In this document: in pieces, positions 53,790 to 63,381 of the stretch
Layout: every line of letters starts with the position of its first letter
Numbering within the stretch: the stretch's first letter is position 1
Source of the DNA: Halobacillus locisalis
Lineage (GTDB): Bacteria; Bacillota; Bacilli; Bacillales; Halobacillaceae
Direction: 5' to 3'
Assembly: GCF_013694105.1 (NCBI RefSeq)
Contig: NZ_JACEFG010000001.1
Span: 496,001 to 560,000 of the forward strand
DNA length: 64,000 nucleotides
Program-made: the position numbers and the translations under genes
The notes under the pieces: generated by a model
Told to the model about the DNA's origin: nothing
Seen by the model: the letters and a program-made list of their open reading frames with translations, nothing else
The model's database searches: none

Positions 53790-54692
53790 ATGGCGAATAC
53801 GAAACCGAAATATAACATTAAAGCCGTTTCTCAAATGATCGGTATACAGCCGGGTACGCTTCGTGCTTGGGAGCGGCGCTATCAAATGATTCGCCCTTCC
53901 CGGAATGAGGCCGGACACCGCCTGTACACCGATGATCATATAAGAATCTTGAAATGGCTGATGGAGAAAGTAAATAAGGGCTTCACAATCTCCCAAGCAG
54001 TAACGTTACTTGAGAGTAATGATCAAGTGTTTACAGAAACGAATGAGTCAGAGCATACAAACCAACTAGATAAAATCGGCGATGACCTCCTTGATGCCTT
54101 ACTTTCTTTCAATGAAAATGATGCCCAAGCGAAACTGGATCATGCCTTCAGTCTCTTCACACCGGAAACCGTAGCTATTGATATCATAGGTCCCATTTTA
54201 GTTAAAATCGGCGACCTTTGGGAAGAGAATCAAATTACAAGTGCTCATGAGCATTTCGCCACTCAATTTATCCGTTCGAGAATCGGCATGATGCTTCTGT
54301 CCATTCCGACCGATGGAATGCTGCCGAAAGCCCTGCTTGTGTGTGGGCCAAATGAGCGCCATGAACTAGGTTTACTCATTTTCGCTTTATTCTTGAAAAG
54401 AAAAGGTTACGATGTCGTGTACTTAGGTCAGAGCATTGCAGGTGGAGACATTGATGTTGTGATCGAAGAAATTGATCCCACGTACATGTTCATGTCCTGT
54501 ACCCTGAAAAAGAATATCCCCATAACCGTTCGGTTGGCTGAGTCATTATCAAAACAGTTTCCTGAATTGAAAATTGGCCTGGGTGGATATGCTTATGACA
54601 GGTTGTCCGAATTAGACAGAAAACGAATTCAACCGTTCATTGTAGGTAATTCTAAGAAAGATTGGGAGAAGTGGTTGCAACTCCGAGCATAA
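53790..54692 (+). CDS. MerR-type regulator with B12-binding domain (CarH/LitR-like photoreceptor)
   Basis: A 300-residue regulator: MerR winged helix (about 7-75; GIQPGTLRAWERRYQMIRPSR), helical bundle (about 90-175) and Rossmann B12-binding domain (about 180-300). The residues that bind adenosylcobalamin in light-sensing CarH are present: W144, nine residues, then E154-H155 (W-x9-EH), and the lower ligand motif E189-x-H191-x-x-G194. CarH-type proteins repress DNA in the dark and release it when light breaks the Co-C bond. No carotenoid or photolyase gene is adjacent. GGGGG precedes the ATG; the frame open to 53646 overlaps the upstream gene. Confidence 0.85.
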   Translation: MANTKPKYNIKAVSQMIGIQPGTLRAWERRYQMIRPSRNEAGHRLYTDDHIRILKWLMEKVNKGFTISQAVTLLESNDQVFTETNESEHTNQLDKIGDDLLDALLSFNENDAQAKLDHAFSLFTPETVAIDIIGPILVKIGDLWEENQITSAHEHFATQFIRSRIGMMLLSIPTDGMLPKALLVCGPNERHELGLLIFALFLKRKGYDVVYLGQSIAGGDIDVVIEEIDPTYMFMSCTLKKNIPITVRLAESLSKQFPELKIGLGGYAYDRLSELDRKRIQPFIVGNSKKDWEKWLQLRA

Positions 54693-54814
54693 TAAATATA
54701 CGATTTAAGGTTGCCCCTGTGAATATGGGTTCGATATAATTTGAAAAAAGGTGCCATAATCATAACAAACATCATAAGATATAGATAAACACATTGTGAC
54801 AGGGGGGCGATCAT

Positions 54815-55396
54815 GTGCGAGTAGAAAGAATGACAAATGAGAAATTTAAAATCTTTCTGACGTTTGATGATTTAACGGACAGAGGCTTATCTCGCGATGA
54901 GCTATGGAGTGATTTGCCGAGTGTCCATCGTATATTTAGTGATATGATGTATGACGCTGGCATTGAACTAGGTGAAGAGCTTACTGGCGTACTACTTGTC
55001 CAAGTGTATTTGCTACAAGCTCAAGGCATGCTGATCATTGTCACAAGAAGTGAACCTGTAGACTTAGAAGAAGAAGAGGACTATTTAGAGATGAAAGTCA
55101 CATTAGATGAAAGCAGCGAAATGATGTTTTCATTCCACCGCTTTGAAGATGTCATTCAGGCGGGTCTTCAACTCCATCGATTGAATGTTGACGGTGGAAG
55201 TGTCTACCATTATAACGATGATTATTATATGTTGTTGACTGACGAAGATGTCTGGCATTTGGACCAAGACCAAGTTATTGCTTTAATGTCTGAGTTCGCT
55301 TCAGCATCCGCAGCAACATCTCATCGTTTAATGGAATACGGTAAAACGATCATGGATGGCCATGCCTGCCGAACCATTCACCATTATTTTTCATAA
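54815..55396 (+). CDS. ypbH: MecA-family adaptor protein (YpbH/MecB)
   Basis: Adaptor delivering proteins to ClpCP; B. subtilis YpbH is the MecA paralogue here. N-terminal KFKIFLTFDDLTDRGLSRDELW and C-terminal ClpC-binding part (about 100-193, FHRFEDVIQAGLQL, GHACRTIHHYF). 193 residues. GTG start at 54815 with AGGGGGGCG upstream; an ATG one codon earlier in another frame stops at once. Follows the regulator gene as a separate unit. Confidence 0.9.
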   Translation: MRVERMTNEKFKIFLTFDDLTDRGLSRDELWSDLPSVHRIFSDMMYDAGIELGEELTGVLLVQVYLLQAQGMLIIVTRSEPVDLEEEEDYLEMKVTLDESSEMMFSFHRFEDVIQAGLQLHRLNVDGGSVYHYNDDYYMLLTDEDVWHLDQDQVIALMSEFASASAATSHRLMEYGKTIMDGHACRTIHHYFS

Positions 55397-55401
55397 GTTG
55401 A

Positions 55402-55438
55402 AAAAGGAACGATGCTCTTGTAGCCTCGTTCCTTTTGT
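55402..55438. terminator. Intrinsic terminator
   Basis: Eleven-bp stem (AAAAGGAACGA with TCGTTCCTTTT, 55402-55412 and 55426-55436) after the mecA-family gene. Confidence 0.82.
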
Positions 55439-55551
55439 TTGTTCGATATTTGGTATGCTTCTGTCACTTATGGATAGAAGAGCATAGAAGAACGTGTTAC
55501 TATGATAAAGTATGTCCAATATTTTTTGCAGATAGAAATGGAGTGTAGATT

Positions 55552-56484
55552 ATGAAGATTGCGGTTTTATACGGAGGCACTTCCGGTGAACGAGAGGTTT
55601 CTTTATCCACGGGTAAGGGAATTATAAAAGCATTAAAAAATAACGGCCATGAGGTCATAGATATCGATTTCTCGCCCGAGCGATTGGAAGAAGTCCTTGA
55701 ATTAAATGTCGATCTCGTCTTCATAGGGCTGCACGGTCGCTTTGGAGAAGACGGTAAGATACAAGGGCTTTTAGATATGCTGGGTCTTCCTTATGTAGGC
55801 TCTGGCTCTTTAGCCTCTGCATTAGCAATGGATAAAGCGAAAGCAAAGCAAATCTTCTCTATGAATAATATCCAAATAGCTAAGAGTAAAGCGTATCCTG
55901 TGACAGATGAAACAGATACGATGAAGATCATCAAGGATGTTCGAAAAAAATTCTCGCTACCTTTTGTCGTCAAACCAAACCAGGAAGGCTCCACACTCGG
56001 CCTTACCATCGTAAAAACAGATGACCAAATTGAGGAAGCGATCCAATTAGCCGCAAGTTCTGATTCTACTATTCTCGTTGAAGAATATGTTAAAGGTCGA
56101 GAAGTCACAGTTCCTGTGATTGGTCGTCAGGGTGAAGAGCAGGCGCTTCCAGTGATTGAAATCATTCCAAAGAATGATTATTATGACTTTGATTCAAAAT
56201 ATAAACCAGGTGGAAGTGAACATATCGTACCAGCACCGATCGATTTGTCACTGACTGATCGATTGAAGAAAGAAGCGGTTCTTGCTCATCAGGAATTAGG
56301 GTGCAACGTGTACTCCCGTGTTGATTTCATCATAAATGAAAACGATGAACCGATTATCCTCGAAGTCAACACACTTCCAGGTATGACTCCAACGAGTCTG
56401 TTCCCAGACTCCGCTCTGGAAATTGGTTGGAGCTACGACGAGTTAATCCAGAAATTTGTCGAATTATCGACTTCAGGTAAATAG
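55552..56484 (+). CDS. ddl: D-alanine--D-alanine ligase
   Basis: ATP-grasp enzyme making D-Ala-D-Ala for peptidoglycan. N-terminal VLYGGTSGEREVSLSTGKG, the LHGRFGEDGKIQGLLDMLGLPYVGSG loop, KPNQEGSTLGLTIV, and metal-binding FIINENDEPIILEVNTLPGM. 310 residues. In B. subtilis ddl lies with murF; here it sits alone between the mecA-family gene and gudB. Together with dacB and dacF, the window covers making and trimming of D-Ala-D-Ala. Confidence 0.94.
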   Translation: MKIAVLYGGTSGEREVSLSTGKGIIKALKNNGHEVIDIDFSPERLEEVLELNVDLVFIGLHGRFGEDGKIQGLLDMLGLPYVGSGSLASALAMDKAKAKQIFSMNNIQIAKSKAYPVTDETDTMKIIKDVRKKFSLPFVVKPNQEGSTLGLTIVKTDDQIEEAIQLAASSDSTILVEEYVKGREVTVPVIGRQGEEQALPVIEIIPKNDYYDFDSKYKPGGSEHIVPAPIDLSLTDRLKKEAVLAHQELGCNVYSRVDFIINENDEPIILEVNTLPGMTPTSLFPDSALEIGWSYDELIQKFVELSTSGK

Positions 56485-56625
56485 GGATTCGTGTAATCGC
56501 TTACAAATTCTTTTTGAAAAGAACAGAAATTAACCGTTTCTGCCTTTCCATTATAGAGGTGAGCGTGTATACTATTGACTGAAAGAAGACCCTTACGTGA
56601 ATGGATGCATATAGGAGGTAAATGG

Positions 56626-57906
56626 ATGGTAGCCGATAAGCCAACAGATACTGCAAACGAACAAAACGACAAATTAGACGTGTTAAAGTCCACGCAAACC
56701 GTGGTTAAAAAAGCACTTGATAAATTAGGGTATCCTGATGAAGTTTATGAACTGATGAAAGAACCCGTACGAATGATGACGGTGCGTATTCCTGTACGCA
56801 TGGACAATGATAAAATAAAAATCTTTACTGGCTATCGAGCCCAGCATAACGATGCTGTAGGCCCTACAAAAGGTGGCGTCAGATTCCACCCTGGTGTATC
56901 AGAGAAGGAAGTGAAGGCACTCTCCATTTGGATGAGTTTGAAAGCAGGAATTGTCGACCTTCCTTATGGCGGAGGTAAAGGTGGTATTGTCTGTGATCCA
57001 CGCGAAATGTCTTTCCGCGAACTTGAAGGTGTGAGTCGTGGTTATGTTCGGGCAATCAGTCAAATCGTAGGACCGACAAAAGACATTCCCGCGCCTGATG
57101 TATTTACAAACTCTCAAATCATGGCTTGGATGATGGATGAATACAGTCGTATTGATGAATTCAATAACCCTGGATTCATTACCGGAAAACCACTGGTACT
57201 TGGAGGATCACACGGTCGTGAAACGGCAACGGCCAAAGGTGTCACCATCTGTATCGAAGAAGCAGCGAAGAAAAAAGGAATTGAAGTTGAAGGTGCACGC
57301 GTCGTCGTACAAGGTTTCGGAAACGCAGGTAGTTTCCTTGCGAAATTCATGCACGACCGTGGCGCGAAAGTCATCGGTATATCTGATGCGTATGGTGGTC
57401 TTCATGATCCTGATGGACTCGACATCGATTACTTACTAGATCGCCGCGACAGTTTTGGAACAGTAACCAATCTGTTCAAAAATACAATCACAAACGAAGA
57501 GCTTCTAGAGCTCGATTGTGACATTCTTGTACCGGCAGCGATTGAAAATCAAATAACAGAAGACAATGCTTATAACATAAAAGCGTCCATCGTAGTCGAA
57601 GCTGCCAATGGCCCAACAACTCTAGACGCAACAAGGATTCTTTCAGAACGTGGCATTTTACTTGTACCCGACGTTTTGGCTTCCTCAGGAGGAGTGACAG
57701 TCTCGTACTTTGAATGGGTTCAAAACAATCAGGGATATTACTGGTCAGAAGAAGAAGTAGAAGAAAAGCTCCACAAAATCGTGGTTAAAGGGTTCGATAA
57801 TGTATATAGAACTGCTGAAACCAGACGAGTGGATATGAGACTCGCAGCCTATATGGTAGGTGTGAGGAAGATGGCTGAAGCTTCAAGGTTCCGTGGATGG
57901 ATATAG
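56626..57906 (+). CDS. gudB: NAD-dependent glutamate dehydrogenase GudB
   Basis: Catabolic glutamate dehydrogenase, 426 residues. Catalytic Lys in LPYGGGKGGIV, PTKDIPAPDV with the proton-shuttling Asp, and the nucleotide loop VVQGFGNAGSF. At the position where B. subtilis 168 carries an inactivating duplicated Val-Lys-Ala, this protein has a single copy (KEVKALSIWMS), so it should be active. AGGAGGT precedes the ATG at 56626; the frame open to 56575 is not used. Confidence 0.95.
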   Translation: MVADKPTDTANEQNDKLDVLKSTQTVVKKALDKLGYPDEVYELMKEPVRMMTVRIPVRMDNDKIKIFTGYRAQHNDAVGPTKGGVRFHPGVSEKEVKALSIWMSLKAGIVDLPYGGGKGGIVCDPREMSFRELEGVSRGYVRAISQIVGPTKDIPAPDVFTNSQIMAWMMDEYSRIDEFNNPGFITGKPLVLGGSHGRETATAKGVTICIEEAAKKKGIEVEGARVVVQGFGNAGSFLAKFMHDRGAKVIGISDAYGGLHDPDGLDIDYLLDRRDSFGTVTNLFKNTITNEELLELDCDILVPAAIENQITEDNAYNIKASIVVEAANGPTTLDATRILSERGILLVPDVLASSGGVTVSYFEWVQNNQGYYWSEEEVEEKLHKIVVKGFDNVYRTAETRRVDMRLAAYMVGVRKMAEASRFRGWI

Positions 57907-57922
57907 GTTGATTTGACAAGAG

Positions 57923-57961
57923 TAATCTCCTATCATTGTGATGGTAGGAGATTATTTTTTG
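57923..57961 (+). terminator. Intrinsic terminator of gudB
   Basis: Fourteen-bp stem (57923-57936 with 57941-57954) followed by T residues. Confidence 0.9.
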
Positions 57962-58069
57962 TTCTTTTAAAATGGACGCCCTAATACGTAGTGTCCGTCC
58001 ACTTCGATGAATGATACAGCGTCTACAATAGTTGATGGGCACTTTTGTAAAGAAAGAGGAGTGACAGAC

Positions 58070-59047
58070 GTGCAACAAGAAAAAGTCATTATCATTGGTG
58101 GGGGTCCTTGTGGGATGAGTGCAGCAATAGAGCTGAAAAAACAAGGAATCCAGCCTCTCATTATAGAAAAAGGAAATATTGTGAACTCGATTTACCATTA
58201 CCCGACTCACCAAACATTCTTCAGTTCCAGTGAAAAACTAGAAATTGGAGACATTCCATTTATCTCAGAACGTCAAAAACCGGTACGTAATGAAGCCCTC
58301 GCTTATTACCGGGCAGTCGCTGAGCGGGAAAAGCTGAATGTACATGCCTTTGAGAGAGTAGAAGAAGTGAAGAAAACGAATCAAGGATTTACCATTTCTA
58401 CTGTAAAGAATACTGGTGAGAAGAGACAGTATCATGCTGAGCAGGTTGTAGTCGCTACCGGCTATTACGACCAACCGAACTATATGGGGATTAAAGGTGA
58501 AGAGCTGGCTAAAGTGATGCACTACTTCAAAGAAGCGCACCCTTATTACCAGAAAAATGTAGCCGTCATCGGTGGTAAGAACTCCGCTGCCGATGCCGCA
58601 CTTGAGTTGGAGAAAGCTGGAGCTAACGTTACGGTTTTATATCGCGGTAGTGAATACTCTAAGAGTATTAAACCTTGGATCTTGCCTCAATTTGAAGCGT
58701 TAGTCAACAAGGGTATCGTTGATATGGAGTTTTGCGCTAACATTCAAGAAATTACCGACACTGAATTGGTGTATGAATGTGAAGGAGAAATCAGACGCAT
58801 TCCAAATGATTTCGTATTCGCCATGACCGGGTATCGACCAGATCATAGCTTCTTAACAGAAATGGGAGTAGAAATGGACGAAGAAACGGGTCGACCGAAT
58901 TTCAAAGAAGAGACGATGGAAACGAACGTGCCAGGCATTTATATTGCTGGAGTAATTGCGGCAGGATACAACAATAATGAGATCTTTATAGAAAATGGCC
59001 GCCATCATGGCGGTAAAATCGCACAGTCCATCCGTAACAAAGAATAG
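58070..59047 (+). CDS. ypdA: YpdA bacillithiol-disulfide reductase
   Basis: FAD/NADPH flavoprotein that recycles oxidised bacillithiol. FAD motif IIIGGGPCGMSAAIEL with Cys14, the proposed active-site Cys; NADPH motif VIGGKNSAADAALELEKAG. 325 residues. I chose the GTG at 58070 because GGAG lies nine bases upstream and it puts the Cys at position 14 as in characterised YpdA; GTG 58061 or ATG 58007 are less likely. Next to gudB as in B. subtilis. Confidence 0.92.
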   Translation: MQQEKVIIIGGGPCGMSAAIELKKQGIQPLIIEKGNIVNSIYHYPTHQTFFSSSEKLEIGDIPFISERQKPVRNEALAYYRAVAEREKLNVHAFERVEEVKKTNQGFTISTVKNTGEKRQYHAEQVVVATGYYDQPNYMGIKGEELAKVMHYFKEAHPYYQKNVAVIGGKNSAADAALELEKAGANVTVLYRGSEYSKSIKPWILPQFEALVNKGIVDMEFCANIQEITDTELVYECEGEIRRIPNDFVFAMTGYRPDHSFLTEMGVEMDEETGRPNFKEETMETNVPGIYIAGVIAAGYNNNEIFIENGRHHGGKIAQSIRNKE

Positions 59048-59048
59048 T

Positions 59049-59081
59049 AAAATCCCCGAAACTATGAGTTTCGGGGATTTT
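59049..59081. terminator. Bidirectional intrinsic terminator
   Basis: Perfect 15-bp stem (59049-59063 with 59067-59081) between convergent ypdA and ansA. Confidence 0.92.
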
Positions 59082-59083
59082 GT

Positions 59084-60052
59084 TTAGCTGAACATATGTT
59101 GCAATTCCGTCGGGTTGTTCGTCATTTCTAAGACAACCATCAATTTAATCCGTGCCTTTGGACCAGTGACGCCATTGGCGAAAATAACGCCCATATCCCT
59201 TAACTGACGACCACCACCGGCGTAGGCGTACGTATCTTGAACGACCCCTTGATAACAACGGGAAACGAGAACGATCGGAATGCCATGGTCGATGGTTCTT
59301 CGAACGGCCTCTACCGTATCCGGAGGTAAGTTTCCCTGCCCTAGCGCTTCAATCACCATACCATCAACTCCGCTTTCTCTTACGGCATCAATGAGCGTAC
59401 CGTCCATCCCGGCGTACGCCTTAATAAGAGAAACTTTCTTGTTAATGCTCTGAATGGGGTAGGAATCGTAACGTGTCATCTTATGATGGAAGAATACATC
59501 CGTCTTCGTTGTAATCCCAATTGGCCCATATTGAGGGCTTTGGAATGTAGCCACATTACTTGTTGATGTTTTCGTTACGTTTCGAGCTGTATGAATTTCA
59601 TCATTCATCACAACAAGTACCCCTTTATCTTGAGCCTCATCACAACTTGCCACACGTATAGCACTTAACAAATTATACAATCCATCTGAGCCGATTTCGT
59701 TACTTGAACGCATAGCACCTGTGACGACAACTGGTTTTCTCGTTTGCAAAAACAAATCAAGAAAATAAGCCGTTTCTTCTAAAGTATCGGTTCCGTGTGT
59801 AATGACCACTCCATCATAGTTTTTTTTCGCCATCCGCTCATGTATGCTTTGTCCTAACTTAAGCATATGGTCAGGGCGGATGTGGGGAGAGGGGAGGTAG
59901 AAGATGATCTCATCTTCTATTTCTGTTTCCCTGGCAAGCATCGCGGATATTTCATCTAATGGGTGCTTTTCAGAGGTGTTTACTTCTCCTGTTTCTTTAT
60001 TTTCTTTCATAGATATTGTTCCACCAGTATGTAACACTAAAATCCTTTTCAT
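59084..60052 (-). CDS. ansA: L-asparaginase
   Basis: Hydrolyses asparagine to aspartate and ammonia. No signal peptide, so cytosolic type. Catalytic Thr residues in LVLHTGGTISM and VITHGTDTLEETAYFLDL, with VTGAMRSSNEIGSDG. 322 residues. The ATG at 60052 follows GGTGGTAAAG. It is inserted on the opposite strand between ypdA and prsW, which are neighbours in B. subtilis. Confidence 0.93.
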   Translation of the reverse strand: MKRILVLHTGGTISMKENKETGEVNTSEKHPLDEISAMLARETEIEDEIIFYLPSPHIRPDHMLKLGQSIHERMAKKNYDGVVITHGTDTLEETAYFLDLFLQTRKPVVVTGAMRSSNEIGSDGLYNLLSAIRVASCDEAQDKGVLVVMNDEIHTARNVTKTSTSNVATFQSPQYGPIGITTKTDVFFHHKMTRYDSYPIQSINKKVSLIKAYAGMDGTLIDAVRESGVDGMVIEALGQGNLPPDTVEAVRRTIDHGIPIVLVSRCYQGVVQDTYAYAGGGRQLRDMGVIFANGVTGPKARIKLMVVLEMTNNPTELQHMFS

Positions 60053-60145
60053 CTTTACCACCAACTTCCATTCATTTGTTTCCTTTCCTTCCTTTCCATG
60101 ATACGATGAAACGTAGGTGAAAGAAAGAGAGAGGGCTGATTGATT

Positions 60146-60805
60146 ATGGCCATTCTAACTGCGGCCATTTCTCCTGCCGTAGCCATCATGACATTTATAT
60201 ATTTGAGTAAGAAAATAGAATTAGAACCCTTGCCCTTGATTGTACGCATGTTCATCATCGGGGTTATTATGGTTTTTCCGATTATGTTCATCCAGTATGC
60301 GTTTGAAGCGGAGAATATATTTCAATCGCCTTTATTAAAGTCCTTTTTTTTAGCTGGATTAATTGAAGAATTTTTCAAATGGTTTTTTTTGTTGTTTGTG
60401 GCCTATCAACATTCAGCTTTTGATCATCATTACGATGGCATTATTTATGCTGTCGCGATCAGTTTAGGGTTCGCGACGATTGAGAATATCATTTATCTTT
60501 TTGCCAATGGAATAGAAATTGCCATGTTACGGGCTATTTTTCCCGTTTCTTCCCACGCTTTATTCGGAATCATAATGGGCTTTTATATAGGAAAAGCCAA
60601 ATTCACTAACGCTCATCCTACATTGTGTCTATTTTTTGCATTGATGATTCCTGTCAGTTTACATACACTTTATGACTATATCATTACGGTTCGTGAACAA
60701 ACCTGGCTCTATTGGATTACTCCTTTCATGATTGTATTATGGGTCATTGGATTCAGGAAGATACAAGCTGCGAACAAGCACCATGAAGAATTGTTGAAAC
60801 CTTAG
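60146..60805 (+). CDS. prsW: PrsW family intramembrane metalloprotease
   Basis: Multi-span membrane protease that in B. subtilis makes the first cut in the anti-sigma W factor RsiW. Catalytic-type motifs LIEEFFKWFFLL (EExxK), GFATIENIIYL and FPVSSHALFGIIMG. 219 residues. I use the ATG at 60146, GAGGG upstream; a TTG at 60140 is too close to the ribosome site. No sigW or rsiW gene is in the window. Confidence 0.9.
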   Translation: MAILTAAISPAVAIMTFIYLSKKIELEPLPLIVRMFIIGVIMVFPIMFIQYAFEAENIFQSPLLKSFFLAGLIEEFFKWFFLLFVAYQHSAFDHHYDGIIYAVAISLGFATIENIIYLFANGIEIAMLRAIFPVSSHALFGIIMGFYIGKAKFTNAHPTLCLFFALMIPVSLHTLYDYIITVREQTWLYWITPFMIVLWVIGFRKIQAANKHHEELLKP

Positions 60806-60806
60806 A

Positions 60807-60832
60807 AACCTGTCGAATCTCGGCAGGTTTTT
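60807..60832 (+). terminator. Intrinsic terminator of prsW
   Basis: Ten-pair stem (AACCTGTCGA with TCGGCAGGTT) followed by six T residues. Confidence 0.87.
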
Positions 60833-61068
60833 TAGTGAACGAAGATAAGGATATGATTTCTGAAATAGCAGAGACTTGCATCACTTAATCGTCTTTGTAG
60901 CTGACTTGACATGTATAACTTTCATCATTCGTCGAAAACTAGCCCTATGAAGAGAAACTGGGATCTTTGTAAGGATAGGTGAGCGGTTTCGTCGGCCTTT
61001 TGCAACTTCATGGAATCAATGAACTGTAAGAGAAGGATGAAAATTATTAAGGTCAGGAGTGTACAGGG

Positions 61069-61914
61069 ATGATATGGAAAAAAACAGTCATCATCGTTTT
61101 AGGTTTTAGTATGATGGTCATGCCTCTTTCAGAATGGACGAATGTAAAACCCGTTCATGCATTTTCCAATCAGGTCATTCAGCAAGGGGCTACTGGAGAT
61201 GACGTGATTGAATTACAGTCTAGGTTGCAGTACCTCGGTTTCTATAATGGCGAAATCGATGGAGTATTCGGTTGGGGTACTTACTGGGCTGTACGAAATT
61301 TTCAAAGTGAATTCGGTTTAGAGATTGATGGACTTGTTGGTCAGGCAGTGAAAGATAAATTGAACAAAGCAAGCAATTATGATGAGGGATTTGTTAAAGA
61401 GCAGATTCGCCAAGGGAACGACTTCACTTATTACGGAGGTGTCCCAAAGGAACAACAGTCTGATCAAGGGCAACAAGGACAACAACAAGGACAACAGCAA
61501 GAGAATGAAGTGACCGAACAACCTGATGAACCGACCGCGGTCAATGTGCCAAGTGGCTATTCTCAAAATGATATACAATTGATGGCAAATGCTGTGTATG
61601 GTGAGGCGCGAGGAGAACCATACGTGGGTCAAGTAGCTGTTGCGGCTGTGATTATTAACCGTGTATCCAGTCCTTCGTTCCCGAATTCCGTGTCGGGTGT
61701 CATTTTTGAGCCTAGAGCTTTCACCGCCGTCAGTGATGGGCAGATATGGCTGACGCCGAACGAAACGGCGAAAGAAGCCGTCCTAGATGCACTTAACGGA
61801 TGGGATCCATCTGGTCAAGCGATTTATTATTTTAACCCTAATACTGCAACGTCGAGCTGGATCTGGACACGACCACAAATCAAACAAATCGGAAAACATG
61901 TCTTTTGTAAATAG
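61069..61914 (+). CDS. sleB: Spore cortex-lytic enzyme SleB
   Basis: Germination lytic transglycosylase acting on muramic-delta-lactam in the cortex. Signal peptide 1-31 (KPVHA), peptidoglycan-binding domain (about 38-97; LQSRLQYLGFYNGEIDGVFG), a Gln/Gly-rich linker (about 127-145) and the Hydrolase_2 catalytic domain (165-281) with the catalytic Glu in NAVYGEARGEP. 281 residues. Bicistronic with ypeB 14 bp downstream. Confidence 0.95.
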   Translation: MIWKKTVIIVLGFSMMVMPLSEWTNVKPVHAFSNQVIQQGATGDDVIELQSRLQYLGFYNGEIDGVFGWGTYWAVRNFQSEFGLEIDGLVGQAVKDKLNKASNYDEGFVKEQIRQGNDFTYYGGVPKEQQSDQGQQGQQQGQQQENEVTEQPDEPTAVNVPSGYSQNDIQLMANAVYGEARGEPYVGQVAVAAVIINRVSSPSFPNSVSGVIFEPRAFTAVSDGQIWLTPNETAKEAVLDALNGWDPSGQAIYYFNPNTATSSWIWTRPQIKQIGKHVFCK

Positions 61915-61928
61915 GAGGTGCAAGACAA

Positions 61929-63269
61929 ATGATTCGAACGATCATCATTGCGCTGTTAAGTATTACGACGATTGGTGCTGGTGTGTGGGGGTATAAAGAA
62001 AACCAAGATAAAAATGCTGTGCTCATTCAAGCTGAAAATAGTTATCAGCGAGCTTTTCACGAACTCACATACAATATGGAACTGCTACACGATAAAATCG
62101 GGGCGTCTCTCGCAATGAATTCCCGTCAGCAATTATCCCCGCAACTTGCTGAAATATGGAAAGTCACATCTGAAGCCAATAGTGACGTTGGGCAATTACC
62201 TTTGACCCTTATGCCTTTCAACAAAACGGAAGAGTTCTTATCACAAATTGGTGATTTTGCCTATCGTACAGCCGTGCGTGATTTGGAGAAAAAACCATTG
62301 AGCGAAGATGAAGTCAAGAAGTTGGAAGAGCTACATGAGTATTCAAGAGAAATTAAGAATGAACTTCGTAAAGTTCAAAACGTTGTACTTAAAGACAACC
62401 TTCGTTGGATGGATGTACAACTAGCTTTGGCAACGAATGATGAGGTAGGGGATAATACGATTGTGAACGGCTTCAAAACGGTTGAAAAAACCGTGGATGG
62501 ATTTGAAACAACAGAGCTAGGGACAGGAACCGGTTCTTCTGGTCCAGATAAACAGTACAAGTTTATTACGGGTAATGAAATCTCTGAAAAGCAAGCCAAG
62601 AAAATCGCAAGTCGATGGCTGGAAGATGTGGATCAATCCAAACTTACGATGACAAGCTCTGGTAAAGGAGCGGACGTTCCGACCATCACCGGTTCATTCC
62701 AAGACGGCGAGAAAAACGGCTATATAGACTTAACGAAAAAAGGCGGTCATCCATTAACGGTGATGATCAGTCGTCCCGTTAAGGAATCGAAAATCAGTTT
62801 GCATGAAGCTTCAAACGAGGCGAAGAAGTATGTGAAACAACTAGATGTCGAATCATTGGAGCTCGTCGAAAGTAGTCAATACGAAAAGATCGGAATCTTC
62901 CGTTTTGTTCACACAAAAGATGATATTCGATATTATCCAGACGCTATGGTCGTGAAGGTGGCTTTAGATAATGGCGAAGTTCTAGGGCTATCCGCACGCG
63001 AATATTTCAATTTTCATAATAAGCGAGCGATCAACCCTCCAACACTATCCGAAGAGGAGGCGCGGTCTAGGGTTAATCCGCAGCTCGAGATTCAAGAACA
63101 TCGTTTAGCTGTCATTGAAAATGATATTAAAGAGGAAGTCCTATGCTATGAATTCCTCACGACGATGGAAGGAACGACCTATCGCATATTCATAAACGCA
63201 ACCAATGGAAATGAAGAGAAAGTAGAAACCATGAAGAAATCAGAAACGAAGTTCAATGAAGAAGTTTAA
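61929..63269 (+). CDS. ypeB: Germination protein YpeB
   Basis: Needed for SleB stability and localisation in the spore. N-terminal membrane helix (1-20), a helical region, and C-terminal PepSY repeats (about 215-440; ISEKQAKKIASRWL, LHEASNEAKKYVKQL, LSEEEARSRVNPQL). 446 residues. GGAGGTG precedes the ATG. Confidence 0.95.
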   Translation: MIRTIIIALLSITTIGAGVWGYKENQDKNAVLIQAENSYQRAFHELTYNMELLHDKIGASLAMNSRQQLSPQLAEIWKVTSEANSDVGQLPLTLMPFNKTEEFLSQIGDFAYRTAVRDLEKKPLSEDEVKKLEELHEYSREIKNELRKVQNVVLKDNLRWMDVQLALATNDEVGDNTIVNGFKTVEKTVDGFETTELGTGTGSSGPDKQYKFITGNEISEKQAKKIASRWLEDVDQSKLTMTSSGKGADVPTITGSFQDGEKNGYIDLTKKGGHPLTVMISRPVKESKISLHEASNEAKKYVKQLDVESLELVESSQYEKIGIFRFVHTKDDIRYYPDAMVVKVALDNGEVLGLSAREYFNFHNKRAINPPTLSEEEARSRVNPQLEIQEHRLAVIENDIKEEVLCYEFLTTMEGTTYRIFINATNGNEEKVETMKKSETKFNEEV

Positions 63270-63297
63270 AGGGTGTATAAGTGTGAAATCCAAAGAG

Positions 63298-63332
63298 CGA
63301 GCGGAGAGTCTTTGTGGCTTACCGCTCGTTTT
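63298..63332 (+). terminator. Possible terminator of sleB-ypeB
   Basis: Seven-bp stem CGAGCGG/CCGCTCG with a large loop and a TTTTA tail. Confidence 0.55.
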
Positions 63333-63381
63333 AAAATTATTGAACAACGTTCTACATATTCGGCTACTCTTGGGATAATTA

